The notes beneath the pieces were generated by a model, which saw nothing but the letters and a program-made list of their open reading frames with translations, made no database searches and had not been told where the DNA came from. A stretch of DNA of 64,000 nucleotides from NCBI GenBank assembly GCA_900551115.1, contig URUY01000008.1, forward strand, positions 1-64,000, read 5' to 3'. Both the position numbers and the translations under genes were made by a program. Positions 42,979-51,814 of this stretch are shown here, one piece after another. Each line of letters begins with the position of its first letter. Position 1 is the first letter of the stretch. This stretch comes from an uncultured Lachnospiraceae bacterium (GTDB lineage Bacteria > Bacillota > Clostridia > Lachnospirales > Lachnospiraceae).

Positions 42979-44358
42979 CTATTCCTCCTGCCTATGGCTC
43001 ATTATTTCACTTAACAGCATTATGTATCTTGCCGTACTCACGCAGTCCTCGCCGATACCGGCCTTAGCTGCATTGTCCCCTCTCGGGTCCGTAATATAGC
43101 AGAGCGCCGCCTCGTTTTCTCCTGCCAGATAATTCTGATGATTTTCTATCATTGTGGCATACTCATGATTGGTAATAATATAATCTATCGAAGAAACCAC
43201 CACCATATCCCAAAGAATATCACCGGTACTCTCCGTGTAAATATCGCTTCCCACCATGTAAAAACTGTCACCTGCCGCCTGTGCAATGCTTTCTGCTTCC
43301 GTAAACAGCAAGCTCGTCAGCTCCGCACACATATCCACATCCACCTTTCTCCGGGTAGAAGCATAGGTCAGGGTTCCGAAAACAAAAGCTTCGTTCGATA
43401 CGTCTGCCATAAGGCCTGCTCCCAGATTTTTCACTGCCTGATGGTATTTATACTGTCCGGTTGCACGATACAGCTCCGCAGCCGCATAAAAGGTCAGTTC
43501 CTTTAATATAGCATCCACATTTTTATCTAAAAAATGCCAGGCTTTGTCCGCTGCCTGCAGGCATACGGTAGCATAGACGCTGTCATATTTCTGATAGGTA
43601 TAGCTGAATTTTGCCAGAACTGCTGACAGCCATGCCGTTTCTTCTGCTTTGGGTGTCTCACCGTCCATTACGGCTCCGGTTTCTGCATCCTGCATTGTCA
43701 TCAGCCAGTCCACACAGGCCTTTATTTCCGTAATAACCGGCGGTTCTTCCTTATCTGCCGCCTTACTGTCATAAACCGTCCCATACAGCTCGTAAGACAA
43801 AAGCAGCACCGAAACAGCACGGCATACATCTTTTATATCTTCTTTTGCAAAGCTTTCCCGTTTCTCTGAAAGAAGCGCAATGGAAGCCTCCAGCAATTCA
43901 TCATAAAGCTTTTCTTTGATTTCAAAGGTATAGGAACGGCCTAACGTATCGCACTCTATGTAGTATGTGCCCTCTTTGGTAAACGCCGAAAAGTCCCCAT
44001 AGCTATTATATTCTTCTGTCTCTTTCTCGTACCCCTGTTCCTCCAGGGCTCCTGTAAATACCACTTCTCCGGTAACGGCGTCCACTATCCGAAACTGCCC
44101 GGGGGTGCTTTTTCCCGACACCACCGCCATTTTAAAGGAAGACGGCTCATATCCTATCTGATTTATCAAAATACCCGGAAGTACTAAAGGTACTTCATAG
44201 TCTAACACGGGTGCAGTCTCCAGACTGTCCTGCCATGCGGCGGCATCCGTCTGCGTACTCTTACCGCCATTATACATAGCCGCAGGAGTACAGCCTGCAA
44301 ACAGGGCCGCTGCCAGCAGAAGCATGATACCCATTTTTCCCCTTTTTTGCTTAAGCAC
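42979..44358 (-). CDS. GH9-like lipoprotein with CelD-type N-terminal domain, catalytic motif not seen
   Basis: A GTG at 44358 is favoured by GGAGGG 12 bases upstream; an ATG at 44334 is possible. The lipobox LFAGC follows. Residues about 50-150 form the Ig-like domain that precedes GH9 cellulases (ILINQIGYEPSSFKMAVV, GQFRIVDAVTGEVVFTG, YGDFSAFTKEGTYYIE). The next 310 residues look like an alpha/alpha barrel, with a late NHEYATMIENHQNYLAGENE and GDNAA block. The usual DAGDY motif that holds the GH9 catalytic Asp pair is not found. It may bind rather than cut glycans, or be a remote member. It is 4 bases upstream of ddl. Confidence 0.7.
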   Translation of the reverse strand: MLKQKRGKMGIMLLLAAALFAGCTPAAMYNGGKSTQTDAAAWQDSLETAPVLDYEVPLVLPGILINQIGYEPSSFKMAVVSGKSTPGQFRIVDAVTGEVVFTGALEEQGYEKETEEYNSYGDFSAFTKEGTYYIECDTLGRSYTFEIKEKLYDELLEASIALLSEKRESFAKEDIKDVCRAVSVLLLSYELYGTVYDSKAADKEEPPVITEIKACVDWLMTMQDAETGAVMDGETPKAEETAWLSAVLAKFSYTYQKYDSVYATVCLQAADKAWHFLDKNVDAILKELTFYAAAELYRATGQYKYHQAVKNLGAGLMADVSNEAFVFGTLTYASTRRKVDVDMCAELTSLLFTEAESIAQAAGDSFYMVGSDIYTESTGDILWDMVVVSSIDYIITNHEYATMIENHQNYLAGENEAALCYITDPRGDNAAKAGIGEDCVSTARYIMLLSEIMSHRQEE

Positions 44359-44412
44359 CTGACAAACCACCCTCCGATTTTTTGTTTTCCCGAAAAACTG
44401 ACCGGGAATCAT

Positions 44413-44705
44413 TTGTTACTGCCTACGTTATTTTATCACGAAAATAAACAAGGGTAAAGTGCAGAAGGGTATTCCACAGCTTTTGCCCAAAAGAAAAGGA
44501 GCAGCGCACTTTTTGCACACTCTCCTTTTTAATCCTTATCCGGTAATTACGAAACTATTTCGCGCAATTATATTCCATGAAAATCGCGCTCTCGCTCCGT
44601 AAAAAACGTAGCAGTACATAGGGCTGTAAAATACACAACCCAAGTACTGACGTTTTTTAAGGGCTTTTCATCGGAATATAACTTGCACTTAAAATTGTTT
44701 CGTAA
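44413..44705. other. Intergenic region with terminator and MITE-like element
   Basis: A terminator (44494-44530) and a 169-base hairpin element (44542-44710) account for most of the stretch. No gene is seen. Confidence 0.6.
44494..44530 (-). terminator. Terminator downstream of the amidohydrolase gene
   Basis: Arms AAAAGGAG (44494-44501) and CTCCTTTT (44522-44529) enclose a GC-rich loop. On the minus strand the stem is followed by CTTTTGGG. Confidence 0.6.
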
Positions 44706-44710
44706 TTACC
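44542..44710. repeat. MITE-like element with 14-base terminal inverted repeats
   Basis: GGTAATTACGAAAC at 44542-44555 and its exact inverse GTTTCGTAATTACC at 44697-44710 bound 169 bases. The arms continue as imperfect repeats (TTATATTCC..ATGAAAA, TAAAAAACGT, CAGTAC) almost to the centre, so the whole can fold into one long hairpin. It has no coding capacity. Its right end overlaps the amidohydrolase stop codon, so that gene now ends within the repeat. Confidence 0.75.
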
Positions 44711-45875
44711 TGTCATCTACACTGCCGTCATATACGATTTTGCCGTCAATTATGGTATATAAGGTCTTTGTAAAAACCTCCATGGGATTGCCGTCAAAGA
44801 TGGCAATGTCTGCGTCCTTACCCACTTCCAGGCTGCCCACCCTGTCCGCCACCCCGCAGATAAGAGCGGGATTGATGGTAATGGCCTTCAGACCCTCCTC
44901 CATAGGAAGTCCTGCCTTTACTGCAAGCCCTGCACACAGCGGCAGGGACTGGATTAACGTAACCGGATGATCTGTTGTAATGGCAACAAGGACTCCGGCC
45001 TCATTCAGCACGCCCGCCGTTTTGAAAGCCATATTCCTTACTTCTATCTTGCTGCGGCTGGACAAGTCCGGTCCTACAATGGCAGGAAAGCCTTCCTCTG
45101 CCAGCCTGTCTGCTATCAAATGTCCCTCACTGCAATGGTCAAGGGTCATGAAAACACCATACTCTTTTGCTATCCTGACAGCGGTAAAAATATCGTCCAC
45201 CCGGTGTACATGCGCCTTTAGGGGTATTTCGCGGCTCAGTACGGGAAGCCACGGCTCCATGCGGAAATCCTCCGAAAAGCCTTCCTGCCCTTTTTCCTTT
45301 TTTTCTTTATACTGCTTTGCCAAAAAAAGCGACTCCCGCAAGATGGCTGCTATCCCCATTCTCGTTACCGGACTTTTATTCTGTCCCGAAAAATTTACTT
45401 TGGGATTTTCACCAAATGCCACCTTCATGGCTGCCGGTGCCTTTACAATCAAATCGTCTATGCATCTGCCCTGTATCTTGATAAAGGCAAACTGACCGCC
45501 CACTACATTAGAACTGCCCGGCCCTATCATAGCGGAGGTAATGCCTGCCCTGACGGCATCATGAAAAGCGGCATCCATACTGTTAATCGCATCAATGGCA
45601 CGAAGATAAGGGGTGGACGGCTCCACATTCTCGTTGCAGTCGTCACCCTCTTCTCCCGTCTTTTCCTCCGTAATACCCATATGGCAGTGTGCTTCAATCA
45701 GCCCCGGCAGTATCCATGCGCCCTGTACATCCAATACCTTTTTTTCCGTGCCCACAGGCATATCTCCCATAGCGCCTTCCTTCACTGCTTTGATTTTCCC
45801 GTTTTCTATCTGAATGGTGCCATTCTCATATATCCGGCCCGCCATGGTAAAAATACGTCCGCCTGTAATATACAT
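44706..45875 (-). CDS. Amidohydrolase, imidazolonepropionase-like
   Basis: The start at 45875 (MYITGGRIFTMAGR) has AGGAG 5 bases upstream; an ATG at 45890 is the alternative. The 389-residue protein shows the metal-dependent hydrolase blocks: PGLIEAHCHMGI (two His), a bridging region AFGENPK, HVHRVDD, TLDHCSEGH and AITTDHPV (Asp). The substrate is unknown; related enzymes deaminate or hydrolyse cyclic amides. Its final codons lie in the MITE-like element. Confidence 0.85.
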   Translation of the reverse strand: MYITGGRIFTMAGRIYENGTIQIENGKIKAVKEGAMGDMPVGTEKKVLDVQGAWILPGLIEAHCHMGITEEKTGEEGDDCNENVEPSTPYLRAIDAINSMDAAFHDAVRAGITSAMIGPGSSNVVGGQFAFIKIQGRCIDDLIVKAPAAMKVAFGENPKVNFSGQNKSPVTRMGIAAILRESLFLAKQYKEKKEKGQEGFSEDFRMEPWLPVLSREIPLKAHVHRVDDIFTAVRIAKEYGVFMTLDHCSEGHLIADRLAEEGFPAIVGPDLSSRSKIEVRNMAFKTAGVLNEAGVLVAITTDHPVTLIQSLPLCAGLAVKAGLPMEEGLKAITINPALICGVADRVGSLEVGKDADIAIFDGNPMEVFTKTLYTIIDGKIVYDGSVDDR

Positions 45876-45907
45876 TTCTGCTCCTGCCATAATTATTCTC
45901 TAAGATT

Positions 45908-46837
45908 TTACTGAAGCTGTCCCATAGGGTCAACCGGTTCGCCATCCAAAGTCAGTGCAAAATACACATTTGTACCTTCCACGCTGTAATATTTGGTGGG
46001 TACTTCCACATATCCTATTATACCGCCTTTTTTAACATAACTGCCTTCGGATACCTCAATATCCTTAAGCTGTCCGTAAGTGATTTCATAGCCGTTTCCT
46101 ATATTTACCGCTACTGCATTGCCGATTTCTTCATCGAAAAAGATATCTGTCACCTTACCTGCTGCCGCTGCTGCAATGGCGTCTCCCTCCGCTGCCGAAA
46201 TAATCAGACCCGGATTGTATTTATATTGCTGCAGAGTGGAAAAATAAACAGTCTTGTCCATGCTGAAGGGAATGAGTATATTACCCGAAACCGGCCATAC
46301 CAGCCTGTCACCTGCCGCAAACCCTGCAACAGGCTCTGCATCTGTCTTTTCCCCTGCATCTGCTTCCATTGCTGCCTGGTCCTTAGCATCTTCTTCTGCT
46401 TTCTTTTTGGCATCATCAGTTTCACTGCCCTCTGCATTGTACATATTGGTTATATTATTTTCCAGCTCCGCCAGTTTTTCGTCAGTAGGGCCCTCCAAAA
46501 CAGCCGGCTTATTATCCGTCAGTCCCGGAATTTCTACAATACCGGAATCCACCTGTTCCATGGGAGTATAATCCAAGTCATCCTCCGTTACTGTTATATT
46601 GGAAAAATCCTGTTCCGCATTGTTTTGGATTTCCTCATATTTATCTCCTGCACTGTCTTCCAATACGCTGAAATCAATATTATATCCGTCGTTCTTTGTT
46701 TTTTCACTATTGTTCCTTACATATACTCCTGTCATGGTAAGCGCTGCCAACACAAATGCCGAGGATGCTATCATGACAATCCGCTCTTTTTTCATGCCGC
46801 TTTTATGATTGCGGTTATATCTGCTCTGCCTTTTCAT
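45908..46837 (-). CDS. Degenerate M23 (LytM) protein, SpoIIQ-like
   Basis: A single membrane helix (residues 20-42) precedes an acidic, Lys/Ala-rich stalk and an LytM fold (WPVSGNILIPFSMDKTVYF, GKVTDIFFDEEIGNAVAV, ITYGQLKDI, YVEVPTKYYSVEGTNVYFAL). In active LytM enzymes zinc is held by HxxxD and HxH; here the equivalents read NPGLII and NVYF, so the zinc site is absent. Loss of catalysis with membrane anchoring is the pattern of SpoIIQ, which spans the forespore space in sporulation. SpoIIQ identity is inference. AAAGGAT precedes the start. Confidence 0.75.
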   Translation of the reverse strand: MKRQSRYNRNHKSGMKKERIVMIASSAFVLAALTMTGVYVRNNSEKTKNDGYNIDFSVLEDSAGDKYEEIQNNAEQDFSNITVTEDDLDYTPMEQVDSGIVEIPGLTDNKPAVLEGPTDEKLAELENNITNMYNAEGSETDDAKKKAEEDAKDQAAMEADAGEKTDAEPVAGFAAGDRLVWPVSGNILIPFSMDKTVYFSTLQQYKYNPGLIISAAEGDAIAAAAAGKVTDIFFDEEIGNAVAVNIGNGYEITYGQLKDIEVSEGSYVKKGGIIGYVEVPTKYYSVEGTNVYFALTLDGEPVDPMGQLQ

Positions 46838-46951
46838 AATCTGTTATCCTTTCCTTCATTCCCTTTGCTATATGAATCTGTGGTAACCACAAATTGATTT
46901 TTTTCTGTAACGTTAGTCTTGCCGTAAAATTGGGTTTTATTCGGAATGCAG

Positions 46952-46997
46952 AAAAAAACCATGTATTCGCAGATTCCTTTGCGCTACATGGTTTTTT
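46952..46997. terminator. Terminator between the M23-like and EF-hand genes
   Basis: AAAACCATGTA and TACATGGTTTT arms around a 19-base loop, with A- and T-runs on both sides, 48 bases after the EF-hand gene stop on the minus strand. Confidence 0.8.
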
Positions 46998-47044
46998 GAA
47001 AACTTGGACGATTTCTTTTTATTTTTTATTATGAAATTTTTCTT

Positions 47045-48151
47045 TTATTTTGCAACATCAAGATGCTGCACCGTTCCCACATTTCCATTTTCATAAAGGA
47101 AAATACCGGTATTGCGGATATAGCCGTTAGTCTGGTTTCCTGCCCCGTTTAAGGCAAAATCCGTAGCTGCGTTCTGTAAACAGACAGCTCCCACACCTTT
47201 GTCGGACAAGGTATACAGGGAATCTGTTCCGTCTTCGTTTTTGCACCAGATTTTTAATTTTGACCAGATAGCGTCATTTTCATCTATCCATCCGTTGCCG
47301 TCTTCATCATAAGCAGCAAGGTCATTAAACCCGCTGCCGGACTTTGGACCAAACAGCTCTTTGCCGTCATTGATGTGTCCGTCTCCGTTTTTGTCAAGCG
47401 CCAGATAACCGCTGCCGCCCTCTAACATGGAGACCTCATCCTCTTTTCCATCGCCGTCAATGTCAAAGAAAAATTTCTGATCCGTCAGTTCTGCCGCACT
47501 GCCGTCAAAATTAAGAACCAACGGGTCGCAGGTATTGACCTGTGCAATCTGTAATTCTTCCTGAAAATACTGTGTAAAGCTTCTGCTCATGGAAACATCT
47601 ACATTAATGGAAATCTCCCTGCCGTCCGCTGTCCGCACAATACCTTCAGCAGAAAACGAAGTGCTTTCGCTTTCCTGATAAAGCTGCTCAGAGCTTAATG
47701 TCAACACGTTTCCTGAAGATGCCTGCATATTACTGCTGTCGTTTAAGAAAAAATTTTCATTGCTGCTTCCGAAAAACCGTTCTGCTTTGTTTTCTCCAAA
47801 CAGCATACTGAAAATATAACGGATAGTTGACTGCCTGAAGCTTTCTGCCGTACTGATACCGGAAGACCTTAAGCTGATGCGGTTATTCCTAAGACTTTCC
47901 ACACGCTCCCTGAGTGACGTAACTGCGTCCGTTGACGTCATATTGCCCTCTCCGGCATTCTCTGTGGTATTGCCCTCTTCCGGCGCCATTTCTTCTCCCG
48001 TACCGGGATTTAATAAGTTACCGAAGGTGTCTGCCATACCGTGCGCCGCATTCCCATTGTAATCCTTTACAAGAAAGCGGCTTGATCTTACTGTAGAAGA
48101 CGAATATCTTCTGGCGGATTCCATTCCTATTATGCTGGAATCAATTCGCAA
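47045..48151 (-). CDS. EF-hand-like calcium-binding repeat protein
   Basis: A TTG start at 48151 (LRIDSSIIGMESARRY) follows AAGGGG with a good spacer; an upstream frame lacks a ribosome site. The 368-residue protein has a polar N-terminal half (Ser, Glu, Gly rich, with no signal peptide). Three calcium loops follow near residues 210-285: DIDGDGKEDE, DKNGDGHINDG and DEDGNGWIDEND. Such loops occur in surface and adhesion proteins and in dockerins. No lipobox, anchor or cohesin partner is seen. It may be exported by an unusual route or act inside the cell. Confidence 0.75.
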   Translation of the reverse strand: MRIDSSIIGMESARRYSSSTVRSSRFLVKDYNGNAAHGMADTFGNLLNPGTGEEMAPEEGNTTENAGEGNMTSTDAVTSLRERVESLRNNRISLRSSGISTAESFRQSTIRYIFSMLFGENKAERFFGSSNENFFLNDSSNMQASSGNVLTLSSEQLYQESESTSFSAEGIVRTADGREISINVDVSMSRSFTQYFQEELQIAQVNTCDPLVLNFDGSAAELTDQKFFFDIDGDGKEDEVSMLEGGSGYLALDKNGDGHINDGKELFGPKSGSGFNDLAAYDEDGNGWIDENDAIWSKLKIWCKNEDGTDSLYTLSDKGVGAVCLQNAATDFALNGAGNQTNGYIRNTGIFLYENGNVGTVQHLDVAK

Positions 48152-48487
48152 ATAATACCCCTTTCTCAGTCCCTTGTTATCGTCTCCCCTCCCTGTTTGA
48201 CAAAAAACAAAAATGATATACAAAGGGCTGTCCGTTTCCCTTAATATACCATCCGTGGCGACTTAAAATATTATAGTACAAACGCCCTGGCCATAAGCGC
48301 CTGTATTATATTTATCGGCAAAGCATATAATTAATTTAGCATTTTCAGGAAAGTTTTTCAGCCCCTCCGGTTATCATAGCCGCTTAAACATGTATAGATT
48401 TTGTTAAGATTAAAAAAGCAGAATGACATCTGTTTCTTTTTCATATAGTATTAATGAAGTAATAATGCTGTACAAATGGAGGTAATT
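48152..48487. other. Divergent intergenic region
   Basis: The 336 bases carry the promoters of the EF-hand gene (a -10 TATAAT on the minus strand near 48270) and of the DUF368 gene. An AT-rich stretch near 48405-48475 precedes the latter. No gene, riboswitch or repeat is convincing. Confidence 0.5.
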
Positions 48488-49312
48488 ATGAATATTCCCG
48501 GCTTTTTTATGAAAATGATTCAAGGCTCCCTTATCGGCCTCGGCGCTGTCCTTCCGGGTATTTCCGGCGGTGTTTTAAGCGTTATTTTCGGCGTTTATAA
48601 ACCAATCATGGAATTTCTTTCCAATCCCTTCCGTAATTTTAAAACTCATGTACGAAAGCTTCTGCCGGTATTTTTAGGTGCTGTTATCGGCTTTATGGGC
48701 ATTGCCAATCTCCTTGCCTTTGTACTGGAAAAATATCCTGCGCCCTCAGTCTGCCTTTTTGTGGGTCTGATTGGCGGCATGCTGCCCTCTCTTTTCAGGG
48801 AAGCCGGCGAAAAGGGAAGAAGCAGAGCCTCCTACATAGCCATGTTTTCTGCCATGACCGTTATCTTTATTTTGTTAATCAGTCTCGGCGCAGCTTCCGT
48901 ACAGATTACACCAAACTTTTTCTGGTATCTCTTCTGCGGGCTCTGCCTTGCCTTAAGCATTATTGCACCGGGCATGAGCTTTTCTACCCTGCTTATGCCT
49001 CTTGGCTTATATACGCCCTTTGTAGACGGCATCGGTCACCTTGACATGAATGTACTGCTGCCCGGCGGCATCGGCGCTCTTGCTACGGTAATCTGCTTTT
49101 CCAAAGCAGTTAATTCCCTGTTTGAACACCACTATTCCGTTGCCTTTCACGGCATTGTCGGCATCGTCATTGCCGCAACTATTATGATTATTCCTTACGA
49201 CAGCTTCACTGTTTCCACAGAAAGCTGCCTTATCAATATTTTCTTTCTTGCCGCCGGCGTAGCAGCCGCAACGCTGTTAGACCGTTTCAACAGCAGGATT
49301 ACGGTGGAGTGA
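48488..49312 (+). CDS. DUF368 membrane protein
   Basis: The start at 48488 (MNIPGFFMKMIQGSLIGLGAV) follows GGAGGT. The 274-residue protein has about eight membrane helices and the family signature GAVLPGISGGVLSVIFG, repeated in part as IIAPGMSFSTLLMPLG. DUF368 proteins have been linked to recycling of undecaprenyl phosphate (PopT-type flippases), a published family role that I cannot confirm here. Confidence 0.85.
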   Translation: MNIPGFFMKMIQGSLIGLGAVLPGISGGVLSVIFGVYKPIMEFLSNPFRNFKTHVRKLLPVFLGAVIGFMGIANLLAFVLEKYPAPSVCLFVGLIGGMLPSLFREAGEKGRSRASYIAMFSAMTVIFILLISLGAASVQITPNFFWYLFCGLCLALSIIAPGMSFSTLLMPLGLYTPFVDGIGHLDMNVLLPGGIGALATVICFSKAVNSLFEHHYSVAFHGIVGIVIAATIMIIPYDSFTVSTESCLINIFFLAAGVAAATLLDRFNSRITVE

Positions 49313-49344
49313 TGTCCTGCATTTTCGTTTTTTTGCAAAAAAAT

Positions 49345-49380
49345 CCCCCGCGAACCCATATTACAGGATATTCGCGGGGG
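49345..49380 (-). terminator. Terminator of the hydratase gene
   Basis: CCCCCGCGAA and TTCGCGGGGG form a perfect 10-base stem; on the minus strand a run of seven T follows. Confidence 0.85.
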
Positions 49381-49392
49381 CATATTTACACT

Positions 49393-51681
49393 TTATACTC
49401 TGTTATAGTTAATCAGACATCCTTTTAAGATAATCTGCCGTTCTTCATCGGTAAGCTCTCCCAGGCGCAGCTCAAATGCCGTCATGCCGTCTTTTCCTAC
49501 CGTATAAGCCTTAATTACTTCCGTTTTTTCCTCCACTGCCTTTTTAATACCCGGAATAAAGAGATAATCCAGATTCTTAAAGGGAAGCTCTCCCTCCTCA
49601 ATCAGGAAAGGAAGCATACCCCAGTTGATGAGGTTTGAACGGTAACGCTTGGTGGCATACTCGTTTGCAATGTTAGCCCAGCCGCCTAATACCTTCTGAC
49701 AGGAAGCTGCCTGCTCGCGTGCAGAGCCGTCACCCGGCTTTACTGCAAAAATGGTAGAGCCAAAGCCCGTATTTTCATGGTTTGCGTCGGGATATTCTGC
49801 CTTGATAGCATGCATTACATCCTTCAGTACAGGAAGCACCTGACAGGGATGTCCGCCTGCCATTCTCTCTGTCTCCGCCTTCTGAATTTCCTTGGCGCGT
49901 CCCACATACTGAGGGTCCTTGCGGCTCAAGGTAAACTCTGCCAGTCCCAAAGGATTGGAGCGGTAGGAGGAGGTTTCTCCGGAAGGAATCAGCTCGTCCG
50001 TAGTCGTAACCGGGTCATGAATCTCGGATACTACCTGTAATACCAGATTCTCCGGCAGTGCGCCCATAGCCGGCCAGTCCTTGATATTGGGGCCAAACTG
50101 AATCTCCACGGACGGGTCAGCCACGCCTTTGGAATCAAATACGCGGTTGGCATAGATATTGCTGTCAAAGTGGTATTTATATTTGTTCAGACTGCCGTCA
50201 AATTCCGTTGCAGGGGTCAATATACCCTTGTTTGCTGCCGTAGCGGCAATGGAACGGGCGTCCATAAGCGCAACAGATGCAATCTGTCCGTTCTGCAGCT
50301 TGGAGCCTTCCCTGTTGGGGAAGTTTCTGGTAGAGTGACGGATACTGAAAGCATTGTTGGCAGGCGTATCTCCGGCACCGAAGCAGGGACCGCAGAAGGC
50401 CGTCTTCATAATGGCGCCCGTCTCTAAAATAGAGGCTGCACAGCCGTTTTTAATCAGTTCCATATAAACAGGCATGGAAGCAGGATATACGCTCAAGGTA
50501 AAGCCATCCGCACCGATATAGCTGCCCTTTAAAATGTCCGCTGCGGCACAGATATTTTCAAATCCGCCGCCGGCACAGCCCGCAATAATACCCTGGTCTA
50601 CATAGAATTTACCGTCACGCACCTTATCCTTTAAGGAAAATTCTACCGCACCGTCCAGACTGACAAGCGCTCTCTTTTCCGTCTCGTCCAAAATGTCTAA
50701 CAGGTTGGCATTTACTTCTTCTATGGTATAGGTATTGCTGGGATGGAAAGGCATGGCAATCATGGGACGGATTTTGCTTAAATCCACCATAATCATGCCG
50801 TCATAATATGCCACTTCTCCCGGCATAAGCTCCTTATATTCTTCTTTTCTGCCATGGATATCATAAAACTCTTCGATTTCTCCGTCGGTCTGCCAGATAG
50901 AGGAAAGGCAGGTTGTCTCCGTTGTCATAACGTCGATGCCGATACGGAAATCTGCGCTTAAGGAAGCCACACCCGGTCCTACAAACTCCATTACTTTATT
51001 CTTGACATAGCCGTTTTTGAATACAGCGCCGATAATCGCCAGTGCCACGTCCTGAGGCCCTACACCCTTTATGGGAGAGCCTGTCAGATATACACCGACA
51101 ACGCCCGGCATATTGATATCATAGGTCTGGTTTAAAAGCTGCTTTACCAGCTCAGGACCGCCCTCGCCCATTGCCATAGTGCCCAGCGCGCCGTATCTCG
51201 TATGGGAATCGGAGCCTAAAATCATCCTGCCGCCGCCTGCAAGCATCTCTCTTGCAAACTGGTGGATAACTGCCTGATGAGGCGGTACATAGACGCCGCC
51301 GTACTTTTTGGCACAGGTAAGACCAAACATGTGGTCATCCTCATTAATCGTACCGCCTACTGCACAAAGGGAATTGTGGCAGTTTGTCAGTACATAGGGC
51401 ACCGGAAACTTCGTAAGACCCGAAGCCCGCGCTGTCTGAATGATACCTACAAATGTGATATCATGGCTGGTCAGCTTGTCAAATTTAATCTTCAGCTTGT
51501 CCATATTGCCGGAGGTATTGTGGCTTTTTAGGATATCATAGGCGATAGTCTGTTTCGCCGCTTCTTCTTTTGTCACCGCCCTGCCGGTCTTATTTGAAAT
51601 AGCCTGCACTGCATCCGGGGTATCGGCAATAACTTCCGTACCGTTTACCAGATATGCGCCGCCTGAAAGTAATTCAATCAT
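49393..51681 (-). CDS. Aconitase-family hydratase
   Basis: The 762-residue protein belongs to the YbhJ-like branch of aconitases. VLTNCHNSLCAVGG, ILGSDSHTRYGALG, GCAGGGFENI and AFCGPCFGAGDTPANN supply substrate residues and the Cys of the [4Fe-4S] cluster. Domain 4 (RKDPQYVGRAKEI to the end) is present. Its substrate is unclear: it may be citrate or a related hydroxy acid. SD AGGAGGAAC is ideal and the gene stands alone. Confidence 0.88.
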   Translation of the reverse strand: MIELLSGGAYLVNGTEVIADTPDAVQAISNKTGRAVTKEEAAKQTIAYDILKSHNTSGNMDKLKIKFDKLTSHDITFVGIIQTARASGLTKFPVPYVLTNCHNSLCAVGGTINEDDHMFGLTCAKKYGGVYVPPHQAVIHQFAREMLAGGGRMILGSDSHTRYGALGTMAMGEGGPELVKQLLNQTYDINMPGVVGVYLTGSPIKGVGPQDVALAIIGAVFKNGYVKNKVMEFVGPGVASLSADFRIGIDVMTTETTCLSSIWQTDGEIEEFYDIHGRKEEYKELMPGEVAYYDGMIMVDLSKIRPMIAMPFHPSNTYTIEEVNANLLDILDETEKRALVSLDGAVEFSLKDKVRDGKFYVDQGIIAGCAGGGFENICAAADILKGSYIGADGFTLSVYPASMPVYMELIKNGCAASILETGAIMKTAFCGPCFGAGDTPANNAFSIRHSTRNFPNREGSKLQNGQIASVALMDARSIAATAANKGILTPATEFDGSLNKYKYHFDSNIYANRVFDSKGVADPSVEIQFGPNIKDWPAMGALPENLVLQVVSEIHDPVTTTDELIPSGETSSYRSNPLGLAEFTLSRKDPQYVGRAKEIQKAETERMAGGHPCQVLPVLKDVMHAIKAEYPDANHENTGFGSTIFAVKPGDGSAREQAASCQKVLGGWANIANEYATKRYRSNLINWGMLPFLIEEGELPFKNLDYLFIPGIKKAVEEKTEVIKAYTVGKDGMTAFELRLGELTDEERQIILKGCLINYNRV

Positions 51682-51814
51682 GTTGTTCCTCCTGCATGTT
51701 TAGTACTGTACTTTATAAAAGCATGTCATAGTTATTATAAGGGAAAGCCCCTGCTTATGCAATGGAAAGTTTACGCATTCCGCAGATTCTGTTTACACTT
51801 TTCACAGATTCTGT

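Noticed and set aside
48230..48320. c-di-GMP riboswitch in the divergent region before the EF-hand gene
   Set aside because: Some GC-rich pairing is present, but the conserved GEMM core and tetraloop-receptor pattern are not found.
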